From Phlebopus portentosus (lineage: Eukaryota; Basidiomycota; Agaricomycetes; Boletales; Boletinellaceae), in NCBI GenBank assembly GCA_037892935.1, contig JAYXKI010000013.1, positions 868,001-932,000 on the forward strand: DNA of 64,000 nt, read 5' to 3'. Positions 34,501 through 46,912 of the stretch are shown here, in pieces (the stretch's first letter is position 1; each line of letters opens with the position of its first letter). The translations under genes and the position numbers were made by a program. The notes under the pieces were generated by a model. The model was not told the DNA's origin and ran no database searches. It saw only the letters and a program-made list of their open reading frames with translations.

Positions 34501-37500
34501 GACAATACAAACGATTCACTCAATGTATTGCATCTAATGAATAATCCATGGTGGAGTCTGAGGTCTCGATGATAAGTTCTTGTATTGCACGTCGGCGCTG
34601 TTGTCATTTCGACGTCGAATAACGGTACCGGAGGCATGTGGACGCGGATTATCAATTATCATATCAGATAGAATAGCTCTTCTCCCATCTTATCGGAGGT
34701 CCTGATTATAGTATACACGTAGTTAGTACTCTACTCTATTGAAGAAACGAGTTCATAGGTCAAGGGTTTTCACCCCGAGAAAGGCTCGGCACGCGTTCGT
34801 TGGAATGCAGAAATTCCCGTCGGGATAGATTTGAACGGACGCAAGGAAGGAAAAAAAGCTTTTCCTCGTGAAAAGAAAAAGAGGCTGCAGGACATTCAAA
34901 TTTGTATGCAGAGACGAAAGGAAAAGAGATTCGCAAGTCAAAACTTGGAGATACTTGTCTTTTCTTACTAATCTAACAAGAACCCCAAAGTTCCTTGTGT
35001 GCCTTGGACATTCACACAGCCCTATCTATTGACTCCGGAGCTCGAGTTTTCTTCATTTTCCTGAATGGTTCCCGTTAGTCCGACTCCGACAAGCATTCAT
35101 CCATTCAATACGTCTTACTTACAAGAGAATTCAGTGCACCACATGGTTATCTGATGAGGAAGGACGACGCCACTTTCATATCATATCAGATATCGGAACC
35201 TGAGGCGAAAGTTTTTGTATGCTCTTCGTTGCTCGATGTTCTATGGTCGGAATCATGTGTCCTTCGGATAAGAAGAGATTGGTGAACCTAAACGGACTCG
35301 GGAATGGGGTGAAGGAGGTATGATATTTTGCGTTTTGTGGTTGATATGGCGTCATGGCCTGTACATAGATCTTGTACGTTGAGAGTACTCTCGGATCCGA
35401 GACCGAGACGAATTGTATCCGATTAAGGAAGTCTCTCAAACTGTATTGGCTTTGAGAACCCGACATGCACGATCGCTTGCGAACCAAGAGTGCTTCTTCG
35501 CAATGTTCTTCGTGCCAGGACTCCCAAATCTACGGAAAATCCTCAAGAAATCTTGTTGAGCGGATCCTGTCGCCTCTGAGCGCTCATTAAGCGCCCATCG
35601 ATCTAGAAAAGACAGAGCACATACCAAACCTCACGCGTGCCTGATTGGCCGACAATACAACATCTTCCATATCTCAAGATCAAGAAGGCAAATCCAATCC
35701 ACCCGTCGCGCCGCTCGGGGACATCACCGCCGTCAACATTCAATATGTATTATAGTATCTGTATCTTGCTGATAGCCATTGAAGACGAGGACCCCGGAGC
35801 AGAGCGCGGAACAAACGACGTAGTCACAGTAGATGACGTCGGATTTTCCTGATCTAGGAGCATAAAGAAGACGCCCTGCCCGCAAGCATCAACATTATTT
35901 TGCCATTTGTATTTTCTTTTTCCTTTTTTTTACCTTTCTTCCCGAAGCTCCTACCGAGTACCCTCTCCGCAAGTCTCGAAAAAAATAATATCAAATAGAA
36001 AACTTGAAGCTATGCGCGCGCGCGCATTCGGTAGGATTGTTCATGCCCGTGTCGTTTCAGGTACGCATGGCACGCGTGTGTGGAAAGTGCGATGGTGAAA
36101 GATAGTGTGCCTTTGTTGGTAGTCGGAACAGCGTGGAAGGTGGAACTCTGGTGGCTTAGGTTGGAGGCTGGATGAACGGCCGCAAGTTCGACGACCAATC
36201 AAACCTGAGCGTGCAAGCCATTCTTGGTGTCCGAACGATATATGGCTAGTCCGTCATACCGGAGCCGGAAACGCCAGGGATGAAGATTGAATGCGACTGG
36301 AGGAAGAGACTCTACTGCGTGGTAAGACGTCGCGGTGAGATGCAGTTTCCGATGATTATGGGAGTTTGTGCTATCCGGCCTTCACACAGCGAACTGAGAG
36401 ACGTCGTTGATAGGAGAGCGCGACCTTCAAGCAATCCTACCCATCTGTGGACGGTGTGTTCCCGAACGATGCGCCTACACCGAAGCGGAATGGAGCATCA
36501 TTATCCAGATTGATACTGTTCACATCGATGATCACGAGACGTGCGGCAGCAAAGGAACGACGACCTCCGTATGTGCGGGCTGCTTCATAGGATCCGTAAG
36601 TATATGCGTCAGAGTCAATCGGGCTCAATCTGCGGCCGAGAACGTCTGTTGAGTTTAACGTTACTGTACTTACGGGACTTCATATCCCTAATTCACTTAC
36701 CTCAGGAGCGATCAAGTCTCGGCTACCAAAGAAGGTAAAAATCCTTAATGCCATCACGGAAGTCGTCCCGGAGGAAGTCAGCCACAATGAATCCGCCTTT
36801 GTAGCACCAAGTCCGCTCTAAACGCTTTTCGACTTCTTGATGAAAAGTGTCGGAGATTCTAGGCGAACACGTCAAAAATGCCCGAGACCTTAGCTTTACA
36901 TCTTCGAAGCTCCAAGAATCCTACTCTTCCTTCATCTCAAAGTATGATTGTTCACGAAGGATGGACATCGGGCCCACGAGCTTTGTGTGATAATTGTTGA
37001 ACACAGGGGAGAGCTAAATATAGCTAGAAGACGATATTTGTGGATCTGCGAGGAATTACGCCACGCGAGACAGAGAAGTGATCGGGTCCTCTTGAGAGAC
37101 TGCAGATAACTACGTCCGGAGCGTGAAAGCGGATGCGATCTGGGACAAAGCTTATCAGCATTGAATACTTTGCCCATTGATGTCTCGAGATCCTTGTATC
37201 TTGTTAAATCTAATATAATCTAGCTAAGAATGAACGCTTAGTCCAATGAACGTTCGGAGCCTATCATATCTACTTACCGAAGGATCTTACCGATTCTTCA
37301 AAAGAAGCTGAACGATATGACACAGGAACTCCGAGAAGACCGGAGAGGAATGCCTAAAGAATAGACAGAAACGAACTTCGGTTGTCAAGATGGACAAGCT
37401 CTAGTACCTACTATTGTTCGTTCGCATGCAGAGCTTTCGAACGAAAGGTGTGATCTGAGTTGAGGCTTCGTCGTACAAGATATTTGATTCGAAGACAGCC

Positions 37501-37742
37501 TTATGTACACAGTTGCGCGGGAATTGGCGGAGTTTTCCCGTATTTCGTGTCCCTGGGATATGAAATAGGCGATTTCGCATCAGCAAGAGCATCTGGGTTG
37601 GCTGAGCTGAGGTCGAGAAGAGTATTCGAATGCAACAATATCCTTCTCGTCGTGATCTAAGAAAAGGTCAAGATAGGTTCGAATTGATATATTGTGGATG
37701 TACATGCGTCAAGAAACCCAATCAAAGCTTTCTCCGCTTCGT
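31557..37742. other. Gene-poor 6.2 kb region
   Basis: Only short frames without family likeness or credible splice sites were seen on either strand. The first few hundred bases should be the PAL promoter. The region has AT-rich patches, a TGA repeat and several C/T-rich runs. It could carry non-coding RNA, regulatory sequence or old repeats; no terminal repeats were found by eye. Confidence 0.45.
33088..33105. repeat. (TGA)6 microsatellite
   Basis: Six perfect TGA units in the gene-poor region. Confidence 0.8.
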
Positions 37743-38048
37743 CTATGACCACGGTAAAATCTTCAAGAGTTTATGATAGAAGCCAATGTCGAAGCTACGA
37801 TTGAGCGCCCATGGTACGGAAATACACCGCTCCATCCAATCTGGATGGATGAATGGGACGCGGGGTTCAAGCAACTCCCATATCAGAACGCGAAGATAAA
37901 CTGCTATTTGACTACGAGCTTCTAGCTGATGCGAACAATTCGAAATTCGCATTAGATGCTTGTCGCTCTTCAGACTTAAAGCCGAAATTTGAGCACTGAC
38001 CCCCGACAGAGCAAGTAAAGCTGTAACAAACACAATAAGGATTGACAT
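37743..38048 (-). CDS. Possible small secreted protein, 101 residues
   Basis: An ATG-started frame begins with a convincing signal-peptide-like stretch (MSILIVFVTALLALSGVSAQ) with AxA-type cleavage near residue 20, and an AT-rich TTTTATATG patch lies just upstream. The remaining 80 residues have no known motif, few Cys, and end KLLKILPWS. It lies alone in the gene-poor region upstream of PAL and beyond the RIT1 3' end. It may be a chance frame or have unrecognised introns; no family is known to me. Confidence 0.3.
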   Translation of the reverse strand: MSILIVFVTALLALSGVSAQISALSLKSDKHLMRISNCSHQLEARSQIAVYLRVLIWELLEPRVPFIHPDWMERCISVPWALNRSFDIGFYHKLLKILPWS

Positions 38049-38934
38049 ATAAAATCTCGATATAAGAATCTCACTTGGTCATTGCAAAAAAGGTAATTCC
38101 GATAAGATAAGATCGGTGAATCTAGACTCGACTCCCAAATCTAAGCGTGTAAGCGCGTAAATCAATCAAGAATTCTTCGAATCCCCTTGTACATACTCGG
38201 ATTCTCTGACCCACCTACTATTACTCCCAGCTTTCGGACGGATCATGTAAACCTTCTGAGCCCTTCTACGGATGAGGTGTAGGACGAATGATATCATGTA
38301 AATCTTAGTTTATGCGAATGTCCGCCGTGCTGGCCAATGCCCCATTCCCCCATGCACCCTTTGAACATTTCCTGGACATTTGTCTATATTCTTTCAGAGC
38401 AGGCATATAAGAACTGGATGTCACTTACTGGAGTGATTTTTATATCGAGAAAGTCTTGTTTGGATGATGGTAGCTCCCCTCCGCAACCTCCCGCAACTTG
38501 GTTCATTTGGATTACGCAGAGACGTAGAGACTATCGACCTACATACTGCAGGTATGCGAGGGTAGCTGCTGGTCTATTCCTGAATAAGTGGTACTTGAGG
38601 GCACGATGAAGGATGGTATTACATCCTCATCTGGAATTTGCGATTTGTGTTGCTGGCCGCGATCCCAACTAATGCTAACGGTTATCGAAGGAAAAGTAAA
38701 GAGCAACCATAACCACTGCGATGCCGACACTAAGGACCTTCCCTCATACATAAGCCTGACTGAACTAAACACATGTTTGAATGATCTGCGAATCGAAACC
38801 CTGGAATCGCGCCGAACATGCTCTGGATGGGACTTTCCATTTTGTTATCTTTCGGTCTCGGCAACGCGAATTCGCTCACAGTCCAATCCCCTTGTCGATG
38901 CTTGGGCGAATTGCCGAGGATATTGCACGAATGT
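38049..38934. other. Intergenic downstream of RIT1
   Basis: About 890 bp. The part next to 38935 should be the RIT1 3' UTR; nothing else recognised. Confidence 0.45.
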
Positions 38935-40725
38935 TCACGTAGAGCCCGAACGGAGCGGCGACATGAAGAACTCATTGATCTTCTTCAAAGTTGCCCGAGA
39001 TGGGTTCGCCTCGGGTCTGCTAGATATGATCCAATGGAGTCTTGTGCGAAGGCTTTCTTTGGTGACTACAGGGCAATATGCAATGTCATCGAGTTAGAGA
39101 TATGGATCCACGAGTTGAGTTATAGACGAACCTTTCAACTCTTTGCTATCGTAACGTTCCAGGTTTAGCTGGCCGTTGTCATCAAGGAATGCTTGAAGAG
39201 CAGCCAGGGCAATGCCGACGCTAAGATCTTTCCCCGTCTCGCATGCTATGCAGACCCGACGACCTTCCCCGATGTACTGTCCAATGAAACGCAAACATTG
39301 CGGCAGACTGGATTTGAACGCACGTTCCATAGCTTTCTTGTCACCCTGAAGCACAAGGTCATATATTGGCGTCGGATTAGCATGCTGGGCTGGAATTGAT
39401 GCAGAAGCCTCTGGATATCCTCGGATAACGATACAAGGGACCGGCATCTCTTCTGCGATTCGAGTGTCAAAGACGGAGTCGGGTAAGTCCTTCATCGCCG
39501 CAATGGACAAGAGTCCTTTGACGCGAGCAATTGGCGTCGGCAGTTTGGCCCAATCCGATGCATGAATAGTAGAGCGGGCCTCTCCGACAATGCATTTCAG
39601 GACGTCAGGAAAGTCGGCCTCAGTGGCGTTCAAGAGTTCGTCCTTGCATCTCCAGAAGACATCTGGTATCAATCCCTATTCACGAGGTCAGCCTCCGCTC
39701 GGTATCTCTCATCATCAAAGAGTGAGATATGTACGTCACTCCAATTCTCATGATCATCACCGGCACCTTGGACATAAGAATATCCTTGTCTGCGTCTTTC
39801 CGTTCCCTCCTCAAGCGGCCTGGACGCAGAGATACAGATGACAGGCAGGAAGTTAGTGTTTTTGTCAAAGCTGGGAAACACCGTCGAAGCTGGTGTGACC
39901 CAGATAGGACGTAACGATCTGTCTAGCTGGGGCAGATTGTATGACGACGTCTTATTACAAGAATTCCAATGAGCTTATAAATTATTTGACAACCATGAAC
40001 GTACTGCAAGAGCTTCCACCCAGCTGAGAAGCTTGCTTTCTATTTGGGCATGCTCCTGCTTACTGACGCTTTGAGGCGGCGTATAAAGCTGAATGTCCCA
40101 ACCACCCGAATTGGCCAATCCTCTAAATTTCAGGACTCTATTGATGACGGTGCACCAAATCGGAACGGTCTTCGATAGGGAGTCGGGCATTCTCTTGCCA
40201 GATCGCGTCGAGTCTACAATACAGATTCTTCGGACGAGCCGTTCTTTAGGATGAAATCTCGAAGGCTGAGGAATGTCCACTCACCCTCCTGCGGCTTGAA
40301 TGTGAGCGAGGATATGCAAGTTCGGTCGACGAAGATTGAAGCTCCATCCATTGTAATGACCATCGGATGACTTGAAGTGTGAAGTTATTCCTCCAGCCTG
40401 TTTTTATGGTATCGATCATCCTGATATAACGAATTCCGTGATGTCACCGACCTTCCGAGAGTCGCAATACCAAGTACCGCATCGCAGGTTCGCTGTGAAT
40501 GATCAAATATTCGGTCTGTTTACATCTTAATTTATTCAATGGAAGTCGCTCACCGAGCAAAGGGTACGAAGAGTAGTACTTCTCATGGACGTCCTGGACG
40601 AACTCGATGTCTTCCGCAATCGAATGAAGGCGATTATAGGGATCGAACGAATGTTTTCGGATTTGATTCCTTGCATCATGCTCGAACTTCTTGCGGTCCG
40701 AGAATAGTTCGAAGTCAACATCCAT
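38935..40725 (-). CDS. RIT1: Initiator tRNA 2'-O-ribosyl phosphate transferase RIT1
   Basis: Exons 40725-40554, 40492-40452, 40397-40285, 40227-40005, 39950-39735, 39675-39132 and 39065-38935 sum to 1440 nt, 479 residues, frame closed. Family marks in order: DPYNRLHSIAEDIEFV, NLRCGTWYCD, FKSSDGHYNGWSFNLRRPNL, CIVDSTRSGKRMPDSLSKTV with PIWC-x-VINR, YVQGAGDDHE, GLIPDVFW, the DUSP-like segment CETGKDLSVGIAL, and the C-terminal helix region LRTRLHWIISSRP. Rit1 modifies A64 of cytoplasmic initiator tRNA-Met so that it is excluded from elongation. The last exon is needed: without its intron the frame would stop at 39094 and lose the conserved C-terminal tail. It is divergent from the hydroxyacyl-CoA dehydrogenase gene (325 bp between starts). 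One donor is the less common GTCGGT. Confidence 0.92.
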
Positions 40726-41050
40726 CCGTGACCTTTTATGTATGTTGAAGTTTTGTCGCGGTCCTTCGCAAGTTCATCTCAAAACGGGTGGAAAGTATGA
40801 ATGATCGGGAAATCGATAATCAAAACTTAGCCATCTACTGATTGATGATCAGCAGGAATAGTTTCTCTTTCTACCTGCAACAAAGGGGAGACGGGCCTTG
40901 AATGGGATGAAAAGAAGAGAAGTGGTAGAACGGAACCAGGACGCGTCCGCAAAACGGATTCGCGTCGCCCGAGTGGAACCGGAACCATCATGTGATTGCG
41001 AAGCGGGATTCTCGTTCTCAAGCTGGGTTTACCACCATCCACCATCCACC
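40726..41050. promoter_or_regulatory. Divergent promoter region RIT1 / hydroxyacyl-CoA dehydrogenase
   Basis: 325 bp between two divergent start codons, so it must contain both promoters. An ACCATCC repeat lies just before the dehydrogenase ATG. No clear TATA box. Confidence 0.55.
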
Positions 41051-42478
41051 ATGACAATAGTCGCGCACGGCGTGAAGAAACTGGGCGTCCTAGGCGCGGG
41101 CCAGATGGGTCTGTGGCATCATTACATGCTGCCAAATGATGCGGAATTCACTTACATTTGTCGGTGAACAAATAGGTCTGGGCATCGCCTACGTTGCTGC
41201 GCTCAGAGCCAAGGTCGATATCCTTCTGTACGACAATTCAGAGGAACAGGTGAAGAAAGGCATACGGATGATGGATAAGCTGCTTGCAAAGGACGTCGCA
41301 AAGGGAAGGATTGTGGATTATGAAGCTCAGGCTGCGAGGGCGCGTGTTAATGTTGTGCCGAAGGAAAAGGGATTCACAGGGCTAAGAGATGTGGACATGA
41401 TTATCGAGGTGCGTCTGCTTTCAGTTTTCACCGTTGTATGGTTGCTAAGCGACGTCTTGTCTTGCATATATGCGCATACTTACAATTGAATCAGGCGGTA
41501 TCAGAAAACCTTCCGCTAAAGCAGAAGATATTCGGCTCGCTCGCGCAAGAAGTTAGCCCAAGCGCGATCCTTGCTTCAAATACATCGTCTTTGAGTCTTA
41601 CAAAGATTGCCGCATCAACAATATCTCCAGACGTCTCTGCCGCATCAGATAAAGGCAAAGCAAATGCGTCTAGAGTTGTTGGTAAGATGGCTACTTCAAT
41701 CAAAGACAAGTTTATTGACGCGTCCACTACGTTAGGCCTACATTTCTTCAATCCTGTTCCCGTCATGGTTTGTTCTTTGTGGCAGATCTGTGTCAGTGGA
41801 TGAGAGAGTGATGCGCTTCCCAGAAACTTACCGAGATCATTGCTGCCATTCAAACCTCCGAAGAGACTCTTATTCGAGCAAGATCCTTTGCAGTAGCATG
41901 TGGAAAAGGTATATATCTTGGTCTATTATCCCAATCTGAACACTATTCATACCGGGTTAAAAGAGGTTACTACGTCTAAGGATGTGCCAGGTTTCGTCTC
42001 AAATGCGCTGCTCATGCCATTTATTAACGAGGTACATTTTTTTCCTCGCTCGTCTTCGGTGGACAGTTGATGGACAGTGATTGCAGGCTATAATGTGCCT
42101 TGAGAAAGGAGTAGCGACACGAGATGACATCGACAAAACCATGAGACTTGGGATGAATCATCCTATGGGACCTTTACAACTAGGTGCGCGTTAAGCTTGA
42201 TATCGGTCTGGCTCGAACTAATATCTCCGCTGCATGGGAATTGCGCATAAAGCCGACTTGTAAGTCTCAACTACTCCTTAAAACTTACGGGATACATTTA
42301 TTCTGGTTTATTTTCCAGCATTGGTCTTGATACATGTCTTGCGATCCAACAGACGCTGTATCAAGGGACAGGTGACTCAAAATACCGACCAAGCGTACTT
42401 TTAGAAAGGATGGTGGACGCGCAATGGTATGGGAGAAAGAACGGCAAGGGATTCTACGAATACGAGAACTCTAGATAA
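41051..42478 (+). CDS. 3-hydroxyacyl-CoA (3-hydroxybutyryl-CoA) dehydrogenase
   Basis: Exons 41051-41108, 41176-41408, 41495-41767, 41824-41908, 41964-42031, 42087-42183, 42253-42259 and 42319-42478 sum to 981 nt, 326 residues. The NAD-binding motif [13 protein letters not shown] spans intron 1. Family marks are [32 protein letters not shown], the catalytic His region [46 protein letters not shown] and [10 protein letters not shown]. It oxidises 3-hydroxyacyl-CoA in fatty-acid breakdown. No N-terminal mitochondrial presequence and no clear C-terminal SKL-type signal is seen, so location is open. A Ser/Ala/Lys-rich insert (about [15 protein letters not shown]) sits in the NAD domain and is unusual. 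The seventh exon is only 7 nt (CCGACTT) and supplies Ala-Asp-Phe of the conserved LADFIGLD. Confidence 0.93.
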
Positions 42479-42724
42479 ACCTCGCAACTGCTGTAACATT
42501 GTAGCAAACACGTCAACGCAATTTTCATTTCTCCATACTTCGCGACAACATGGGTAAACAACGCGAGGGCTGATAACGTATCACGTGCTCTCGCGTAGAT
42601 CTTTTTCGGCCGCTATCTCTTCCCTGATGCAAATTTTAGAACCGAGAAAAAAGTGACTCGGCTTTTCTGCTTGTTCAGATATTTTCCGTGAGCTGCAGCC
42701 AGCGGAGAGCTCAAAAAGCCTCAA

Positions 42725-45700
42725 ATGGCGTCTATGCGCCTGCTCTCGAAGCATGGCTTGCCCAAACTCACACCCAGGCTAGTTGGTGTACGGGCCTTGC
42801 ACCAATCCGTGCCGCGCCATAATTTCCATGCTGGTGCTTTTGTACCATCGGCGGCGCGTCGTGCGATTGCAGCTCCAGCCGTTGGCTCATACACACCAAA
42901 GGAGGGAGAACATGTATTGAACTCACCCTCTGAACTCGCGCGCAAACTCTCTGCTAAGGTCCTTCCTAAGCTTCCCCGACCGGATGTGCGCAAGGTTCTT
43001 ATCGTCGGTTCTGGAGGGCTCTCCATCGGTCAGGCTGGAGAGTTTGACTACTCCGGCTCACAAGCACTGAAAGCACTTCGGGAAGAAGGTATCGAAGCTG
43101 TGCTTATCAACCCGAACATCGCTACCTGGCAGACATCCCATCAACTTGCTTCGGAGGTCTACTTTTTGCCTATTACTACGGATTATGTTGCATACGTGCT
43201 GGAGAATGAGCGTCCAGATGGAATTTTGCTTACGTTTGGAGGACAGAGCGCTCTCAATGTTGGAATTCAGTTGGATAGGATGGGTGTACTCGAGAGGTTA
43301 GGAGTGCAGGTTTTGGGTACGCCGATTCGGACACTTGAGATTAGTGAGGATCGAGACCTTTTCGTTCAAGCATTAAAAGGTGTGTTATGGTTGATACTAC
43401 TGAAACTATAGCTCACGTCTTCTACATCTAGAGATCAACATTCCCGTCGCTCAGTCAACGGCCGTCTCGTCTGTCAACGCAGCGCTTGAGGCAGCAGAGA
43501 AGATCGGTTATCCAGTCATCCTTCGATCTGCATTCACTCTAGGTGGTCTTGGTTCTGGCTTCGCAAACAATCCGGACGAGCTGCGTGACTTATCTGCGAA
43601 GAGTTTAAGTCTGAGTCCTCAGGTGCTGATTGAGCGGAGTATGAAAGGTTGGAAGGAACTTGAATACGAGGTCGTACGGGACGGTGCCGACAACACGATT
43701 ATCTGCTGTAACATGGAGAACTTTGACCCACTTGGCACGCACACCGGTGACTCTATCGTCGTTGCGCCTTCACAGACGTTACCTGATAATGAGTACCACA
43801 TGCTTCGGTCTGCTGCGTTGAAGACTATCCGACATCTTGGTGTCGTTGGTGAATGCAATATTCAATATGCATTGCATCCATCTGGAAAGGAATACTGTGT
43901 CATCGAGGTCAACGCGCGGCTAAGTCGGTCTAGTGCGCTTGCGTCGAAAGCTACCGGTTATCCGCTCGCGTATACTGCTGCTAAGATTGCGCTTGGATAT
44001 ACGCTTCCGGAGTTACCGAACGCGGTCACGAAGACGACTACGGCATGTTTCGAGCCTTCACTGGATTACATCGTGACGAAAATCCCGAAGTGGGACTTGG
44101 CGAAGTTCTCATCGCAGGTTGATCGTAAAGTCGGCTCGGCGATGAAGAGCGTTGGAGAAGTCATGGCTATCGGTCGTACCTTTGAGGAGAGTCTCCAAAA
44201 AGCCATTCGACAAATCGATCCTCGTTATTCAGGCTTCGAGGCATACGTGAAACCGGAAGATCTCGATTACGCTCTTAGCCACCCAACGGACACTCGCTTA
44301 TTCGCTATCGCGTATGCATTCTACGAAAAGCGATATACAGTCGAGATGATCCACGAACTCACCAAGATCGATAAATGGTTCCTCTTCAAGATCGAGAACA
44401 TCGTAAACACCCACCATGCGTTGAAGGAAGCTGGCTCCGTCTCTGCGATCTCAGAAGACCTTATGCGCCAGGCGAAGCGAATGGGTTTCTCGGATTCGCA
44501 AATTGCAGACTTATTATCGAGCACGGAAGATACTGTACGCGCTCATCGAAAGTCGCTTGGAGTCACCCCCTTCGTGAAACGTATCGATACTCTTGCAGCT
44601 GAATTCCCCGCGCATACGAACTACTTATACACGACTTACAACGCAAGCACACATGATGTCGAGTTCGACGAACACGGGACGATGGTTTTGGGAAGCGGCG
44701 TGTACAGGATTGGTAGCTCCGTCGAGTTCGACTGGTGCGCAGTAACTTGCGCGCGTAAGCTCCGCGAAATGGGCAAACGAACGATTATGATCAACTACAA
44801 CCCTGAGACCGTGTCCACCGACTTCGATGAAGCTGATAGACTATACTTCGAGGAACTTGGCTGGGAACGTGTCATGGATATTTACGAGCTGGAGAGTGCT
44901 AGCGGTGTAGTTGTCAGCGTCGGAGGTATGAGTTCGTACCTTACGCTAGGCAACTTGCTGAGTTCTGTACAGGTCAATTACCGCAGAACATCGCACTTCG
45001 ACTCAAACGAAGCGGTGTCAATGTGCTTGGTACTGACCCAGAGATGATCGACACAGCGGAGGACCGTCACAAGTTCTCGTCCATTCTTGACAAGGTTGGT
45101 GTTGACCAGCCCGAATGGAACGAAGTCTCATCCGTTGAGGCAGCAAAGGAATTTGCAAACAAAGTTGGGTGAGATTTGAGAGAACTTTCTGGATGCTGAA
45201 CGTTTCTGAAATTTTTCTCGTTGTCGTTGAAGATACCCTGTCTTGATCCGACCTTCATATGTCCTGTCTGGAGCGGCTATGAGCATCGTCTACGAAGTAT
45301 CAACTCTCGAACACAAGCTTTCCGCTGCGGCAGACGTCTCGCCCCTCCACCCCGTCGTCATCACTAAATTCATAGACTCCGCACAAGAGATCGACGTAGA
45401 TGCTGTAGCTCACAAAGGTCAACTCCTCGTTCACGCCGTCTCCGAGCACATCGAGCAAGCAGGTGTTCACTCCGGCGATGCAACTCTCGTCCTCCCACCG
45501 TTCTCACTCTCCGATTCTGTCATCACACGATGCAAGGAAATCGCACAGAAGGTTGCTTCTGCGTTGCAGATCTCCGGTCCGTTTAACATGCAGATCATAA
45601 AGAAGGACGTTGAAGGCGGTGAACCGGAGCTGAAGGTTATAGAATGTAACCTCCGCGCGTCCCGTTCGTTCCCGTTCGTGTCAAAAGTTCTCGGGAAGAA

Positions 45701-46522
45701 TTTCGTGGATATTGCTACGGCGGCTATTGCAGATACGGATGTGCCTGAGCCTGTGGACTTGATGGCAGAGAAGCGCGATTATACCGCTATCAAGGTATCC
45801 CAGTTCTCGTGGACTCGACTTGGCGGTGCAGATCCCTTCCTCGGCGTCGGTGAGTAATAGTGCCTTGTATGGAGGACGGTTTGTACTGAGTTTATGTGTA
45901 GAAATGGCAAGTACAGGCGAGATCGCTTCCTTCGGCAAAGACGTCTACGAAGCCTACTGGGCAGCCGTACAGAGCCAGACAGGTTGGAAGAACCCTCGAC
46001 CAGGTTCCGGTGTTCTCATTGGTGGAGACATCACCAAGCCTGAAATGCGATCAATCGCAAAAAAACTTTCCGACCTCGGTTTCAGGTTATATTGTTCTTC
46101 ACCCATTGTTGAGGGGCATTTGAACAATCCACCTTACATGACGTGCAAGAGGATATTCTTCCCGACGAAGGATAAGAGGAAGCTGAGGGAGGTATTTGAT
46201 GAGTATGAGATTCAGTGTGTTATTAACCTTGCGCGATCGCGAGCGGAGTCGGCCACGAACGAAGATTATGTTGCGAGACGGTTCGTCTTTGCTTTCTTCC
46301 TCTTTTGCTGGTTCTATTAAAGTCTTCTGATTCGGTCCCTTCTCCTCCAACAGAAACGCAGTTGACTTTGGCCTACCCCTGCTGAACAACGCCCAATGTG
46401 CACAGTTATTCGTCGAAGCGCTCGCACGAAAAATGCTTCAAGGTGGGCTGCGACCGTATACTGAAGGACGAATACCGTCTGAGGTGAAGTCCTGGGCGGA
46501 ATTTGTTGGTGTGCGCGTGTAG
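42725..46522 (+). CDS. CPA2: Arginine-specific carbamoyl-phosphate synthase, large subunit, mitochondrial
   Basis: Exons 42725-43379, 43432-44925, 44973-45168, 45233-45849, 45902-46280 and 46354-46522 sum to 3510 nt, 1169 residues, frame closed. The first 40 residues are basic and hydroxylated ([20 protein letters not shown]), a mitochondrial presequence. Two homologous synthetase halves follow: the first with [37 protein letters not shown] and [10 protein letters not shown]; the second with [31 protein letters not shown] and [18 protein letters not shown]. The C-terminal allosteric (MGS-like) domain starts near [10 protein letters not shown]. It makes carbamoyl phosphate from glutamine-derived ammonia, bicarbonate and two ATP together with the small subunit (CPA1), for arginine synthesis. 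The separate glutaminase domain and the absence of ATCase fusion place it with the arginine enzyme, not the pyrimidine one. Confidence 0.96.
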
Positions 46523-46912
46523 ATGTTCATGTTCATTTCTTGATGCCCCATTGCTCTTTTATCTCTGCTGCTCGCATGTCTTTCATTTCATAAAATGTGC
46601 GCGGTCGGAGCGTTCTTCATGCCATAGGAAATGCTAAAAGGGTTACTTTAAAACCCGAACTGTATGTGTAGTTACTGATCGTTGATTTTTCCCCTTTGCT
46701 TTGCTTCTTGAGTACAATAGAGACGATACACTTGCATATCAACAGGAAGTTTCAGGAATCTCAGACTGCTCGCTAGTTCGATGAACAAAGGCTACCTTTT
46801 CCTTCCTACTTCAAGACTATTGACGCCAATCTGTTTTTGTCAACGGAATCACATGCTTCTATCAATCAGCAACTATTTCTGCCTTGTCGGGCCATCGCCC
46901 TCAGCGGGTGTT
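46523..46912. other. Convergent intergenic, CPA2 and GNAT 3' ends
   Basis: About 390 bp with both 3' UTRs; T-rich, no gene seen. Confidence 0.5.

Noticed and set aside
38588..39097. 169-codon plus-strand frame overlapping the RIT1 3' end
   Set aside because: Antisense to the last RIT1 exons, which carry conserved family sequence.
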